A DNA stretch of 64,000 nt from contig NZ_CP038159.1 in assembly GCF_004526235.1 (NCBI RefSeq), positions 2,108,001 to 2,172,000 of the forward strand, given 5' to 3'. Position 1 is the stretch's first letter; each line of letters begins with the position of its first letter. Source of the DNA: Sphingobacterium sp. CZ-2 (lineage in GTDB: Bacteria; Bacteroidota; Bacteroidia; Sphingobacteriales; Sphingobacteriaceae). The notes beneath the pieces were generated by a model. That model was not told the origin of the DNA. It worked only from the letters and a program-made list of their open reading frames with translations, and searched no databases. The position numbers and the translations under genes are program-made. This document shows, one piece after another, positions 9,678-18,129 of the stretch.

Positions 9678-10874
9678 TTAAGAGTTTATGGATTTATCGG
9701 CCAAGAATTGCTGTATGATCTGAAAACAATACCATTCTTGTCTTGGAAGATGGAATGGTCCTTTGAACAGATTCCCTTTGGCAGTCTGGGCGATCCGGCC
9801 ATCTCGATGCAGGTAGCCAAACCATTCGCCATTTTCCTTATCATGAAAATGGGCATAGGCATAGTCATGGATCTGTTTATGCATTTCGGCATATTTCTCG
9901 TCATTGGTCATCAGAAAGGCCAGAAGGCAAGCGATGATCGCCTCATTCTGAGGCCACCAGAATTTCATGTCCTGCCAATATTCCTGAACTGGTTTATCAT
10001 AAACATCCCGGTAATATAATATTCCGCCATGTTCTTTATCCCAACCTCTTTCCCACATATAATCCAACATCCTACAACCTAAATCGATCATCGCTGGATC
10101 GTTATTTCTATATCGGGCTTCGTGCAGGATAAACCAAGCCCCTTCAATCGCATGTCCCGGATTCAAGGTCCTACCATCGATGTGGTCAATGATACTTCCA
10201 TCCAGTGCCACCTGTTCCATCACACAACGGATATCATCCTTCACAAAATTGCTTTCGATTTCTTTTATCCAGTTGGCAATTGCCTCATCACAACGGGGAT
10301 CTCCGATGCTTTCCCGCAACTGTTGGGCGGTGTTGATCATGATCATCGGTATGCCAATACCCTTGGATGGTCTCGTATCCTCAAACTTCGGATCCATTTT
10401 AAGGCTTCCAACTGCATATTGCATACAAGTACCAAAGATTTTCCGCGCCAATTCCGCAGCCTCTTCATCGCCCGATGCTTTCGCATAAGCAGCGAAGGCG
10501 ATCACCGCAAAGGTCTCCGAGAAAAAATAGCGACGCATCCGGATCGGGTTGCCAGCTCTATCCACGTGGAAATACATTTTTCCTTCCGCGTTGAAACATT
10601 TTTCCTTCAGGAAGGCGTATCCCAGTTGGGCACCTTTCAACCACTCTTCTTTCTGCTCCACCGTATTGTACAGGGTTGCCAATAGCCAGCATGCCCGGCC
10701 TTGAATCCATACCGCCTTATCCGTATCGATCAAACTGCCATCCGCATCACGCATCAGCAGGTATCCTCCGAATTCCTCATCAAAAGACCTTGGAAACCAA
10801 AAAGGGATCGTATCGTTCAACAATTGGTTCTTATAAAAATCGGCAAGTTCGGCAAGTTCCTGGGTCGTATACAT
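9678..10874 (-). CDS. N-acylglucosamine 2-epimerase (AGE family)
   Basis: A cytoplasmic (alpha/alpha)6-barrel epimerase of 398 residues. In this context it converts ManNAc, released by the sialate lyase, to GlcNAc. The two family active-site histidines are visible in LNPGHAIEG (His 241) and FKGPFHLPR (His 375), together with the WWPQNEAI block. Bacteroidota use this AGE/RnBP-type enzyme in place of the ManNAc-6-phosphate route of enterics, so a separate GlcNAc kinase is needed, and none lies in this window. There is no signal peptide. It lies 4 bp after the esterase gene. AGE homologues also include cellobiose 2-epimerases; the neighbours favour ManNAc. Confidence 0.9.
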   Translation of the reverse strand: MYTTQELAELADFYKNQLLNDTIPFWFPRSFDEEFGGYLLMRDADGSLIDTDKAVWIQGRACWLLATLYNTVEQKEEWLKGAQLGYAFLKEKCFNAEGKMYFHVDRAGNPIRMRRYFFSETFAVIAFAAYAKASGDEEAAELARKIFGTCMQYAVGSLKMDPKFEDTRPSKGIGIPMIMINTAQQLRESIGDPRCDEAIANWIKEIESNFVKDDIRCVMEQVALDGSIIDHIDGRTLNPGHAIEGAWFILHEARYRNNDPAMIDLGCRMLDYMWERGWDKEHGGILYYRDVYDKPVQEYWQDMKFWWPQNEAIIACLLAFLMTNDEKYAEMHKQIHDYAYAHFHDKENGEWFGYLHRDGRIAQTAKGNLFKGPFHLPRQEWYCFQIIQQFLADKSINS

Positions 10875-10878
10875 GGTG

Positions 10879-12945
10879 TTATTTTATAGCTATAGAAAAG
10901 GTCGATGCGGGAGTACCCATCTCATTCTGCAGATTTGCCCTGGTAAAAGGCTCATAGGCATATAGTATTCGGGTCGGTTTCTCCGCGGTGGTTATGATAA
11001 TGTTGTTTTCTTCGATTTGAACGGCTTCAGGATCCACTATTTTTCCATAGATATCCATGATCTGGAAGCCTTTTAAGGGTTGATTTCCTTTCGTGGAAAG
11101 GCTTTTGCAGTTATTGAATTTAAGCACATACTTGTTGCTTCCTTTTAGCTCATAGCCTACGGCAAAAGGTGCATCAGCATTTATTGGCTTCTTGAATTCA
11201 TGTTGTTGGACCAGGGCCGATAGCCTCAAACCCACCGGAATTTTATCCCTTGGATGAACATCCGTCGAGTCTCCAAGATCCGAGGAAACGGCCATATGTA
11301 CGTTTGGCAGCTTTTGGCTTAACAGGAGTTGACTCTCCCGAAATCTTGGCCAAGATGGACGGTTCAGACTAGATAGTTGAACGACATAAAATGGAACATG
11401 CTGCTGCAGTTCCTCCCGCCATGATTGAACCAAGGTTCCAAAAAGATGTTCATGTAATTCCAGGTTATGGGCATTGCTTTCCCCTTGATACCATAGAATA
11501 GCCCTAAACTCTACATCCTTCCATAAAGCCATGCCAGCCTCATAATTGTAGGCAGGTTCATAAGGATGTCTTTGGTTCTTGAGCGTGGAATTCTTTAAGT
11601 TTACGGATGCTCTCTCCCGACAGAAATCCTGAATGAAATCAGCAGTTTTCCAAGAATGTATATAAGAGGCTAACAGGTCATCATCCTCCAGAGCTTTCCT
11701 CGGAATCCAGGATTCCGTATTCGATCCACCCACAGCCAATTCAATTATCCCTACTGGTACCCCTGATTTCAATTGTATATCCTGGGCAAAAGAAAGGGCG
11801 ACGGCCGAGAAATCAGCCACATGTACCTTCGTCGGCTTTTCCCATGTACCATTAAAGTAGGCTAAGTCGTTTACTTGTTGCAGGACTTCCGCAGTCCAAG
11901 CCTGGTTATTGGTCTCTGCAATCGCTTTATGCTTGAACAACCTGATGTTAGGATTTTTGCTGGTCTTTTCGATCCACTCTTTCGATTGCAGGGCATGTTT
12001 TAAAGGAAAGGCCATGTTGGATTGGCCCGAAGCTAAATATACATCCCCAAACAATATATCTTCTAAAGTTAGGTTTTCCCCCTGTGCTTGAATGACGATA
12101 TCCGTTGGGCCTGAGGCCGGAGTGGGCGGAAGATCTACTTTCCAATTTCCCAAATGATCTGCTTGTGTTTGGTAGGTTCTACCTTTAAGTTGCACACTGA
12201 TTTCCGAAAATGCATTCGATTTTCCTTTTAACACATTCTTCCTATCCCGTTGCAACACCATATGGGAACCAAAAGGATACTCTACCGAAAGTTCTTGTTC
12301 CTTCGGAACCAAATGTCCATGCACGTGATTGGCGATCATTGCTGCACCTGCTTCCGAGGGATGGAGGAAATCGTTGAACAGATCCATCCGACTGGCAAAG
12401 GATTGATGATTATCGATCAATGGGATATCATGCTGCTTGGCAATAGCTACAATCTCTTTCTGTATCTCATCATACCAATCCCGAGTCCCCGATAAGAAAC
12501 GAGCATGACCACTGAAAATCGGCGTCATCTTACAGATATAGAATTCCACGGCGGGATTGTTCTGCCAGAAAAGTGATAATAGTTGATGATAATCTTTTCT
12601 GAATTCCAGCTGATAATTAGGCCAATTCCGCGGATCGGTATCATTCAATCCAAGCGCGATAACCACGATATCAGGCTGGAACTCCAACGCTGCTTTTAAT
12701 TCTTCAGATTTTAAATAGGGGTTATGTCCATGCTGGAGCAAGGTAGCCCCATTTCTCCCAAAATTTTCAACGATATAATCTTCACCCAATAAGGACTGAA
12801 GTTGGTCTGGATAGGATTTTCCCTTGGCCAATCCATAGCCTTTGGTAACCGAATCTCCGATACAGGCCACCTTCTTTTTTTGTTGGGCAAGAAGTAGCTG
12901 AATGGAAAAGAGGAATATAAGAATGGCACTAAGATATCGCTTCAT
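10879..12945 (-). CDS. Two-domain sialate O-acetylesterase
   Basis: A secreted 688-residue protein with two different SGNH-type esterase domains. Residues 1-20 are a signal peptide. The first domain (about 25-210) is a GDSL/SGNH hydrolase with GDSV (Ser 32), GLND (Asn 101) and DFLHP (Asp 192, His 195). The second (about 215-600) is a SASA/DUF303 sialate esterase with SGQSNM (Ser 309) and DVHPRDK near residue 590, followed by a short beta-rich tail. Both catalytic sets look intact. It would remove O-acetyl groups that block sialidase and lyase. The architecture resembles the two-domain sialate esterases described in oral Bacteroidota. It overlaps the transporter gene by 17 bp. Confidence 0.9.
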   Translation of the reverse strand: MKRYLSAILIFLFSIQLLLAQQKKKVACIGDSVTKGYGLAKGKSYPDQLQSLLGEDYIVENFGRNGATLLQHGHNPYLKSEELKAALEFQPDIVVIALGLNDTDPRNWPNYQLEFRKDYHQLLSLFWQNNPAVEFYICKMTPIFSGHARFLSGTRDWYDEIQKEIVAIAKQHDIPLIDNHQSFASRMDLFNDFLHPSEAGAAMIANHVHGHLVPKEQELSVEYPFGSHMVLQRDRKNVLKGKSNAFSEISVQLKGRTYQTQADHLGNWKVDLPPTPASGPTDIVIQAQGENLTLEDILFGDVYLASGQSNMAFPLKHALQSKEWIEKTSKNPNIRLFKHKAIAETNNQAWTAEVLQQVNDLAYFNGTWEKPTKVHVADFSAVALSFAQDIQLKSGVPVGIIELAVGGSNTESWIPRKALEDDDLLASYIHSWKTADFIQDFCRERASVNLKNSTLKNQRHPYEPAYNYEAGMALWKDVEFRAILWYQGESNAHNLELHEHLFGTLVQSWREELQQHVPFYVVQLSSLNRPSWPRFRESQLLLSQKLPNVHMAVSSDLGDSTDVHPRDKIPVGLRLSALVQQHEFKKPINADAPFAVGYELKGSNKYVLKFNNCKSLSTKGNQPLKGFQIMDIYGKIVDPEAVQIEENNIIITTAEKPTRILYAYEPFTRANLQNEMGTPASTFSIAIK

Positions 12946-14155
12946 GTGACTTTGGTCTTAAAACGGCTAATTGAATGATCAGCACCAAGAGCACGATACC
13001 TGCCAAAAGGGCAAAATCACTTCCCAAACGGCCTTCATCGGCAGATGCACCTAAGATTTTCGTAATGTATGCACCAGCAAAAACACCGACCATATTCATG
13101 ATCCCATAAGCGGTTGCTCTGTATTTGGAAGATACAAACTGACATAGGATCGGCATATTATTGGCGTCGAACATGCCAAATCCAAACCCGAACATCAATC
13201 CTGCTGCGACGATTGCATATACATTGTCGCCAAATCCCATCAGGATTACGGCAGGGATGGTCAATGCCAAGCCAATGGCACTGGTATAGATCCGTCCTTT
13301 AATGTTTTTCTGTATCCAACGGTCGGATAATATTCCCCCCAGGATGACCCCAAAGAAGGAGGATAGCGCAATGGTAATGGTGGCCAAAGGCCCTGCTTGT
13401 TCCATCGGGATATGCAGGTTTTCAGAGAAAAGGGTTGGTAGCCAATTCTTCGTTGCCCATCCCGGCAGACTGGGGATGGCAAAATATAATAGGATCACCC
13501 AAAACGCAATATTGGAAAATAGCACCGATAAGCCTTTCCATACAGGAACTTTTTCCTTTACTAGGGTGTTGGTTTCGCTGCGGTGCGGAGCCTCTTGAAG
13601 GAAGAAGATTAATATAAAGGAATATATAATCCCGATCAGTCCGAAGAGGATAAAGGTATAATGCCAGGAATAGGAGGCAGCGACGGTTGCACCAAATCCC
13701 CCTAAGGCCTGCCCAAAATAAAACCCGGTCATGTGTATACCTATGGCTAGCGATCTGGTGTTGTCGGAATGGTAATCGGCGATTAAGGATAAACCTGCAG
13801 GGATGTATAGGGCTTCACTAACGCCCATAATAGCCCGCAGGGCATATAATTGTTCGTAGGTATCTGCATAGCCCATAGCCATGGTTACGGCCGACCATAC
13901 AAACAGACTCCCCACGATCAACCATTTTCTGTTCCATTTGTCGGCTACAATACCCGCTACCGGGCTCATAAATCCATAGATCCATAAAAAGATAGCCATG
14001 AGGTTGCCAAATACGGCGGCACTCTCCAATTCAGAAATATCCAGGGCCATCGCTGGTCGCATGGTCGATAGAATTTGCCTATCCATGTAGTTCAAAAGAG
14101 CCACAAACCATAATAATCCGACAATCACCCAAGGATATTTTCTGCTATTTTTCAT
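12929..14155 (-). CDS. nanT: MFS sialic acid transporter
   Basis: A 408-residue major facilitator protein with about 12 membrane segments. It resembles the anion:cation symporter branch, with VALLNYMDRQILSTMRP in the first helix and the GIVADKWNRKW motif A between helices 2 and 3. It lies between the mutarotase and esterase genes of the sialic-acid operon, matching the Bacteroidota nanL-nanE-nanT arrangement in which an MFS protein imports N-acetylneuraminate across the inner membrane. The substrate is inferred from that context, since the family also carries hexuronates, whose catabolic genes are nearby. The 3' end overlaps the esterase start by 17 bp, suggesting translational coupling. Confidence 0.83.
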   Translation of the reverse strand: MKNSRKYPWVIVGLLWFVALLNYMDRQILSTMRPAMALDISELESAAVFGNLMAIFLWIYGFMSPVAGIVADKWNRKWLIVGSLFVWSAVTMAMGYADTYEQLYALRAIMGVSEALYIPAGLSLIADYHSDNTRSLAIGIHMTGFYFGQALGGFGATVAASYSWHYTFILFGLIGIIYSFILIFFLQEAPHRSETNTLVKEKVPVWKGLSVLFSNIAFWVILLYFAIPSLPGWATKNWLPTLFSENLHIPMEQAGPLATITIALSSFFGVILGGILSDRWIQKNIKGRIYTSAIGLALTIPAVILMGFGDNVYAIVAAGLMFGFGFGMFDANNMPILCQFVSSKYRATAYGIMNMVGVFAGAYITKILGASADEGRLGSDFALLAGIVLLVLIIQLAVLRPKSHEAIS

Positions 14156-14167
14156 GGTAGTAAAAAA

Positions 14168-15289
14168 TTATTTTAATTGCCCCAATAAGATCTGATCTGT
14201 TCTTACGCCGGCTTTGATCTCCCCCGAAGGAATAATCAATAAATCTTGATGTAATAAGGCAGTTGTCGTTACTGTTCCTGCTGATGGTAATGCGGCTAAT
14301 GTTTTCCAGGTCAAATCACTTAGGTTTAACGCCAATGCCTGGCGTTCAAAACCAGGATGGTTCACCAAGATATTGTTTTTGGCGGTAATAAGGCTATCCT
14401 TTTTAGAAGGATCGCTATTTAAGTTGATGTTGGCGATGGCCTGTTCTACCTGATGGAAAGTACGGGCATCATCTCCTGAAAACAATAGGAGATGGTTTTT
14501 ATATAATACACCGGTTCCTGCAGCCATCGGCTTTGCTAATCTACTGATTGCTTTTATTTCCTTGCTGCCTATATTCACTTCAAGGACCTGGTCGTAGATA
14601 TCGCTCTTGGCATTTACATTCTTCTTTCTACCCCCAACGATATATATCTTTTCTTTTCCGTCGGCCAACACTACAGCATTGGAAATCGGGTAGGGCAGGG
14701 TCAGGAATTCTTGCCAGCCCTTACTATCTTGATCGATTTGATAGCAATATATCTTATTGGAAACCAATTCGGCATTTTCCCCACCAACGAAATAAAGTTT
14801 GTCCGAAAGATGCACAAGCCCAGCGTTGGTCAACGCTAAGGGCAACTCGGATAGTTCTTCCGTTTTCAGCTCCTTATTTTCCGAGATCGAATAGGCTTGG
14901 AAGTTCTTTATAGCTCCAGTAGAGTCTTCTCCACCAGCACTATAAAGCTTATCATCTATAACCACATTGGCCGCGTAGGCAATTTCCCTATCCAAAGCAA
15001 TTTCTTCTTTGAACTGCAATTCCTTTCCTACGATATCATAGATATAAACGGAGTGCTGATAATTCTTTTTACCACCCTCCCAAGGCATTCCATCGGGAAA
15101 ATTTGCGCCGCCAGCAATAAGTAACTTACCCTGTAGGATACCTGTAACAGAACCTGCAAGACCCAGATGCGCCTTTTCTTCCTGCATAGGCAGGTTTGCC
15201 GAAGGTAGCCATTGTACTGCTAAGGATGTGTTTTTCGGTTCACATCCCGTTAATAGTATGGTCATGATCATAAACCCGATGTTTCGCAT
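14168..15289 (-). CDS. nanM: N-acetylneuraminate epimerase (mutarotase), lipoprotein
   Basis: A 373-residue Kelch-repeat propeller related to NanM, which speeds equilibration of alpha- and beta-Neu5Ac so that the transported anomer is available. Typical blades are visible (LLIAGGANFPDG, LYSAGGEDSTG, LYFVGGENAE, IYIVGGRKK, LLLFSGDDAR). The N-terminus ends in a lipobox (ILLTGC), so it is predicted to be lipid-anchored in the periplasm; E. coli NanM is soluble. The ATG at 15289 is preferred over the TTG one codon earlier; it gives a TGATG overlap with the lyase stop. NanM is the best family match, but Kelch proteins can be misassigned outside their context. Confidence 0.88.
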   Translation of the reverse strand: MRNIGFMIMTILLTGCEPKNTSLAVQWLPSANLPMQEEKAHLGLAGSVTGILQGKLLIAGGANFPDGMPWEGGKKNYQHSVYIYDIVGKELQFKEEIALDREIAYAANVVIDDKLYSAGGEDSTGAIKNFQAYSISENKELKTEELSELPLALTNAGLVHLSDKLYFVGGENAELVSNKIYCYQIDQDSKGWQEFLTLPYPISNAVVLADGKEKIYIVGGRKKNVNAKSDIYDQVLEVNIGSKEIKAISRLAKPMAAGTGVLYKNHLLLFSGDDARTFHQVEQAIANINLNSDPSKKDSLITAKNNILVNHPGFERQALALNLSDLTWKTLAALPSAGTVTTTALLHQDLLIIPSGEIKAGVRTDQILLGQLK

Positions 15290-16212
15290 CAACGAATTGA
15301 TTTAAAATGTTCAAAACCGAGGTCAGCCACATCTGCTTGGAATAAGGCAAACTGCTCCTCTGTCATATTGGCAATAGGTAAGCGGAATGTTCCACAATCC
15401 AAACCTATTAATTTCATATAGGCCTTTCCGGTTGCAATACCTCCATATTTGCCCAATAACCGGATCATATCGATCGATTTTTGCTGAAGGGCATTGGCGT
15501 TCTCGAAATCAGAATTTTCATAGGCTTCCATAAGGTCCAAGTAAAGCGGGGCGGCGTAATTATACGTACTGCCCACTGCACCTTTAGATCCAAGGATAAG
15601 GGAAGATAGCATGTTTTCATCTCTTCCCCATAACATATCATATTTTCTGCCCTTAAAATTTAAACAGGAAAGGAAATCCATAAAATCTTCATGGGTATAT
15701 TTTATGCCTTTGAAGGTTGGAATCTGTTCATCGATTTCTTGCAAGAGGTCGATCATGTTGAAGTTTCCACCCGTCAAAATCGGGATATGGTAATAGTAGA
15801 AAGCAGTCTTTGGCGCAGCAGAAGCAATTTCCTGGCAGCATTTGGCCAATTGTTTTACGTTGGCCGGTTTGAAATAATAGGGGGAGGTAAAGGAAATGGC
15901 ATCTGCACCTTCCTGTTCCGCTATTCTTGCCAATTCTTGGCATTCTTTCACATTTGTTCCTCCAAGAAACATCATCAACGCAAAATCATCATCGCTTTTG
16001 GTCAGGGCAGTCCATGCTTTTAAGGTGGCTACTTTTTCCTGGAAGGTTAGGGATACACCCTCACCCGTAGATCCGCAGATGAATGCTCCTTTAATCTGGT
16101 TCTTTTTTAAAGAATCATAGTAGGAAGGGATGAGTTCTAGGTTCAATTCGCCTTGTTCGTCGAATGGGGTAAAAGGGGCAGCGATTAATCCTTCAATTTT
16201 TTTATTAAGCAT
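15289..16212 (-). CDS. nanA: N-acetylneuraminate lyase
   Basis: A class I aldolase of the DHDPS/NAL family (307 residues) that cleaves Neu5Ac into ManNAc and pyruvate. It has the GSTGEG carboxylate-binding loop (residues 47-52), the catalytic tyrosine in AFYYYHIP near residue 140, the Schiff-base lysine in FKGIKYT (Lys 171) and the GRDE segment that separates lyases from dihydrodipicolinate synthases. It is the first gene of the seven-gene operon, and a TAnnTTTG promoter box lies about 63 bp upstream on the same strand. It diverges from the FadR-type regulator. Confidence 0.95.
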   Translation of the reverse strand: MLNKKIEGLIAAPFTPFDEQGELNLELIPSYYDSLKKNQIKGAFICGSTGEGVSLTFQEKVATLKAWTALTKSDDDFALMMFLGGTNVKECQELARIAEQEGADAISFTSPYYFKPANVKQLAKCCQEIASAAPKTAFYYYHIPILTGGNFNMIDLLQEIDEQIPTFKGIKYTHEDFMDFLSCLNFKGRKYDMLWGRDENMLSSLILGSKGAVGSTYNYAAPLYLDLMEAYENSDFENANALQQKSIDMIRLLGKYGGIATGKAYMKLIGLDCGTFRLPIANMTEEQFALFQADVADLGFEHFKSIR

Positions 16213-16274
16213 GGGTTCTGAAATTTTCTCAGGGTAAATGTTACCTTTTGTTCTAATTGATTAATATTTGATTA

Positions 16275-16282
16275 CAAACATA
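16275..16282 (-). promoter_or_regulatory. Bacteroidota -7 box of the sialic-acid operon
   Basis: TATGTTTG on the minus strand matches TAnnTTTG and lies about 63 bp before the nanA ATG. No TTG was found at the usual -33 distance, so the promoter may depend on an activator. Confidence 0.45.
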
Positions 16283-16388
16283 TTTTTGCCTAAATGGTTC
16301 TGGTCTGTAATTTTTATACCTTATACATGTTTAATAATCGAATATATTTTATAAATTATATTATGTCATACATATAATGATTTCAAAT

Positions 16389-16410
16389 GTAAGACTTAAT
16401 GTTTTACTTC
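16389..16410. promoter_or_regulatory. Possible regulator-binding dyad
   Basis: An imperfect inverted repeat, GTAAGAC-ttaat-GTTTTAC (6 of 7 positions paired), lies in the AT-rich divergent region between nanA and the GntR-family gene. GntR/FadR proteins bind short dyads of this kind; the assignment is positional only. Confidence 0.25.
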
Positions 16411-16465
16411 CAAATTTTTTTTTGATATAATTGTACCTTTTAACATTAACTATTTAAATGCACAT

Positions 16466-17176
16466 ATGGAGTATCCGAATGAGAATATGGGGAAAATAGG
16501 CACCATTGACACCTCCAGTTTAGTCGACAAAGCAGAGGAACGTATTGTTCAATATATCCAAGAGAACAAAATGGTCATTGGTGATGTATTGCCCAAGGAG
16601 TTGGATCTTGCGCTTAATCTAGGGGTAAGTCGGACCGTCATCCGGGAAGCTCTTTTACGCCTGAAGACTATCGGGTTGGTGGAGTCCAAAAAACATAAGG
16701 GTGCAGTATTGCGCAATCCGGATGTATTGGGATCATTACGTAAAGTATTCCATCCATCTATTTTGGATGATGCTACCCTGAAGGATATGTTCGAACTTCG
16801 ATTGGGATTAGAGGTCGGGATGGCTGATTTCATCGTAAAGAATATCACTGATGAGGATATCAAGGAACTAGAAGATATTGCAAATCAGGTAGGGTCGGGT
16901 GATACGGCGCAGACCTGGCAGGTGGAAGATGAGATCAGATTCCATAGCAAATTGTATAAGATTTCTAAAAATAGGATCCTGTTGGAGCTACAGGTGATGC
17001 TGATGCCGATTTTCAATTATGTTCATGAAAGTGGCCTATTATCGAGTGAGGTGGTGACGGGAGATTTTGTTTCCCATAAGGAATTGGTGGAAGTATTGAA
17101 AACGCGTGATGCAGATGCTTACCGGAATGCTATTCGGAAACATCTGAACAACCACTTCAAGAGGATTTTAGGCTAA
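16466..17176 (+). CDS. FadR/GntR-family transcriptional regulator of sialic-acid genes
   Basis: A 236-residue regulator with an N-terminal winged helix-turn-helix (about residues 20-80, including the recognition-helix segment LGVSRTVIREALLRLKTIG) and a C-terminal FCD ligand-binding domain (about 95-230). In the FCD, acidic and His residues (RFHSKLYK; SHKELVEVL; KHLNNHF) are placed like the metal and effector pocket of this family. It is transcribed divergently from the sialic-acid operon across a ~250-bp AT-rich gap, which suggests it controls that operon and itself, perhaps with Neu5Ac as effector. Enteric NanR is in the same family, but orthology is not shown. Starts at 16466 or 16487 are both possible. 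Confidence 0.85.
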   Translation: MEYPNENMGKIGTIDTSSLVDKAEERIVQYIQENKMVIGDVLPKELDLALNLGVSRTVIREALLRLKTIGLVESKKHKGAVLRNPDVLGSLRKVFHPSILDDATLKDMFELRLGLEVGMADFIVKNITDEDIKELEDIANQVGSGDTAQTWQVEDEIRFHSKLYKISKNRILLELQVMLMPIFNYVHESGLLSSEVVTGDFVSHKELVEVLKTRDADAYRNAIRKHLNNHFKRILG

Positions 17177-17189
17177 GTTTGTTTCGTAC

Positions 17190-17280
17190 TGGCTACTTAC
17201 TGCAAGTGGTGTGTAAGTGAGGTGTAAGTGAGTTGTAAGTGACTTTATGCACTTATACCTTGCTTACATCCTGCTTAGAA
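17190..17280. repeat. Decayed TAAGTG-repeat hairpin
   Basis: Three near-tandem units of about 10-11 bp (GTGTAAGTGA type) lead into a loop containing GCACTTA and then a partly complementary right arm. It is clearly related to the perfect hairpin at 46.92-46.99 kb but has many mismatches. It begins just after the regulator gene. Confidence 0.75.
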
Positions 17281-17333
17281 TTTACATACATAGCGAATGA
17301 AAATCGAAGCTACTTCGACATTGGAAGGAACAG

Positions 17334-17466
17334 CGTCATTGCGAGGAACAGCGTCATTGCGACATACAGCGTTATTGCGAGGAACGAAGCAATCTTTACA
17401 CTAATCGAAAGATTGCTTCGTCGTACCTCCTCGCAATGACGAGATAGCCTCCTCGCAATGACGAGA
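17334..17466. repeat. REP-like repeat cluster
   Basis: Two truncated units (CGTCATTGCGAGGAACA; CGTCATTGCGACATACA), one fuller unit and one inverted unit form a hairpin, followed by another truncated copy. Together with the TAAGTG element this accounts for most of the 355-bp gap between the convergent regulator and DUF4136 genes; no coding sequence is seen there. Confidence 0.85.
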
Positions 17467-17471
17467 GAATA

Positions 17472-17503
17472 TAAAAAAAGCCAAGCATACCGCTTGGCTT
17501 AAT
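17472..17503 (-). terminator. Terminator of the DUF4136 gene
   Basis: A 9-bp perfect stem (AAGCCAAGC / GCTTGGCTT, 5-nt loop) is followed on the minus strand by a run of Ts. It lies about 30 bp after the stop of the minus-strand DUF4136 gene. Confidence 0.8.
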
Positions 17504-17531
17504 TTATATGATATAAAATTCGGACTTTCTA

Positions 17532-18089
17532 CTATTTAATTGGATATTCCTTGAAAATACCTTGAACCACTTCCGGTAATTTATTGATCGCTTTTTCTGG
17601 AGCTTTGATCTCTCCCGATCCACGAGCTTGCCAAACCACGGAATTTGTTCTTCTATCCACCGCTTCTATGATCAAATGCGAATACCGATATTTTTCCTTT
17701 CCGATAGGATAGGAAGGGCTCATGTAATAGCCCCAAGGACGGTACCATCCCCAGCCGCCCCAGCCACCCATGTGGCCATAGACCATACGGCTCTTGTTAT
17801 TGACGATGGTCACATAGCGAAATAAGATATCCGGATCGTTCTTGCTGTATTGCATACCACGGGCTGCTAATTCCCGATTCGCTGCAGAAAGGATGTTCTC
17901 TCGCGCAATATCATTGTTGAAATAGTTTTTCGACAAGGAATCTACAGGCGGTAACCATCCATATGTTTTATATTGTGAAAAGTCTAATTGCTGCACCCTC
18001 GTCATGTTATAATTGTACGAGGCACAGGATGCCAGGAATAAAACGATTCCTGCCATGAAAAAAGTCCTAAGCGTCTTCATAATTCTCAT
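17532..18089 (-). CDS. DUF4136 lipoprotein
   Basis: A 185-residue predicted lipoprotein with a lipobox ending FLASC near residue 22, followed by a DUF4136 domain (YKTYGWLPPVD; ANRELAARGMQY; DPDILFRYVT; VDRRTNSVVWQARGSGEI). A Gly/Trp/Tyr-rich stretch lies in the middle (about residues 105-125). The function of DUF4136 is unknown; members are envelope-associated and common in Bacteroidota. It lies 40 bp after the NAD synthetase gene on the same strand, so it could be the second gene of that transcript, and has its own terminator downstream. A start three codons later (MKTLRT) is also possible. Confidence 0.85.
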   Translation of the reverse strand: MRIMKTLRTFFMAGIVLFLASCASYNYNMTRVQQLDFSQYKTYGWLPPVDSLSKNYFNNDIARENILSAANRELAARGMQYSKNDPDILFRYVTIVNNKSRMVYGHMGGWGGWGWYRPWGYYMSPSYPIGKEKYRYSHLIIEAVDRRTNSVVWQARGSGEIKAPEKAINKLPEVVQGIFKEYPIK

Positions 18090-18129
18090 TTTTTTAATTA
18101 GACTACATGGGTTGCTAAACGTTTAATGG

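Noticed and set aside
10122..10685. 187-codon open frame opposite the epimerase gene
   Set aside because: It is antisense to a gene with clear catalytic motifs and has no domain or promoter.
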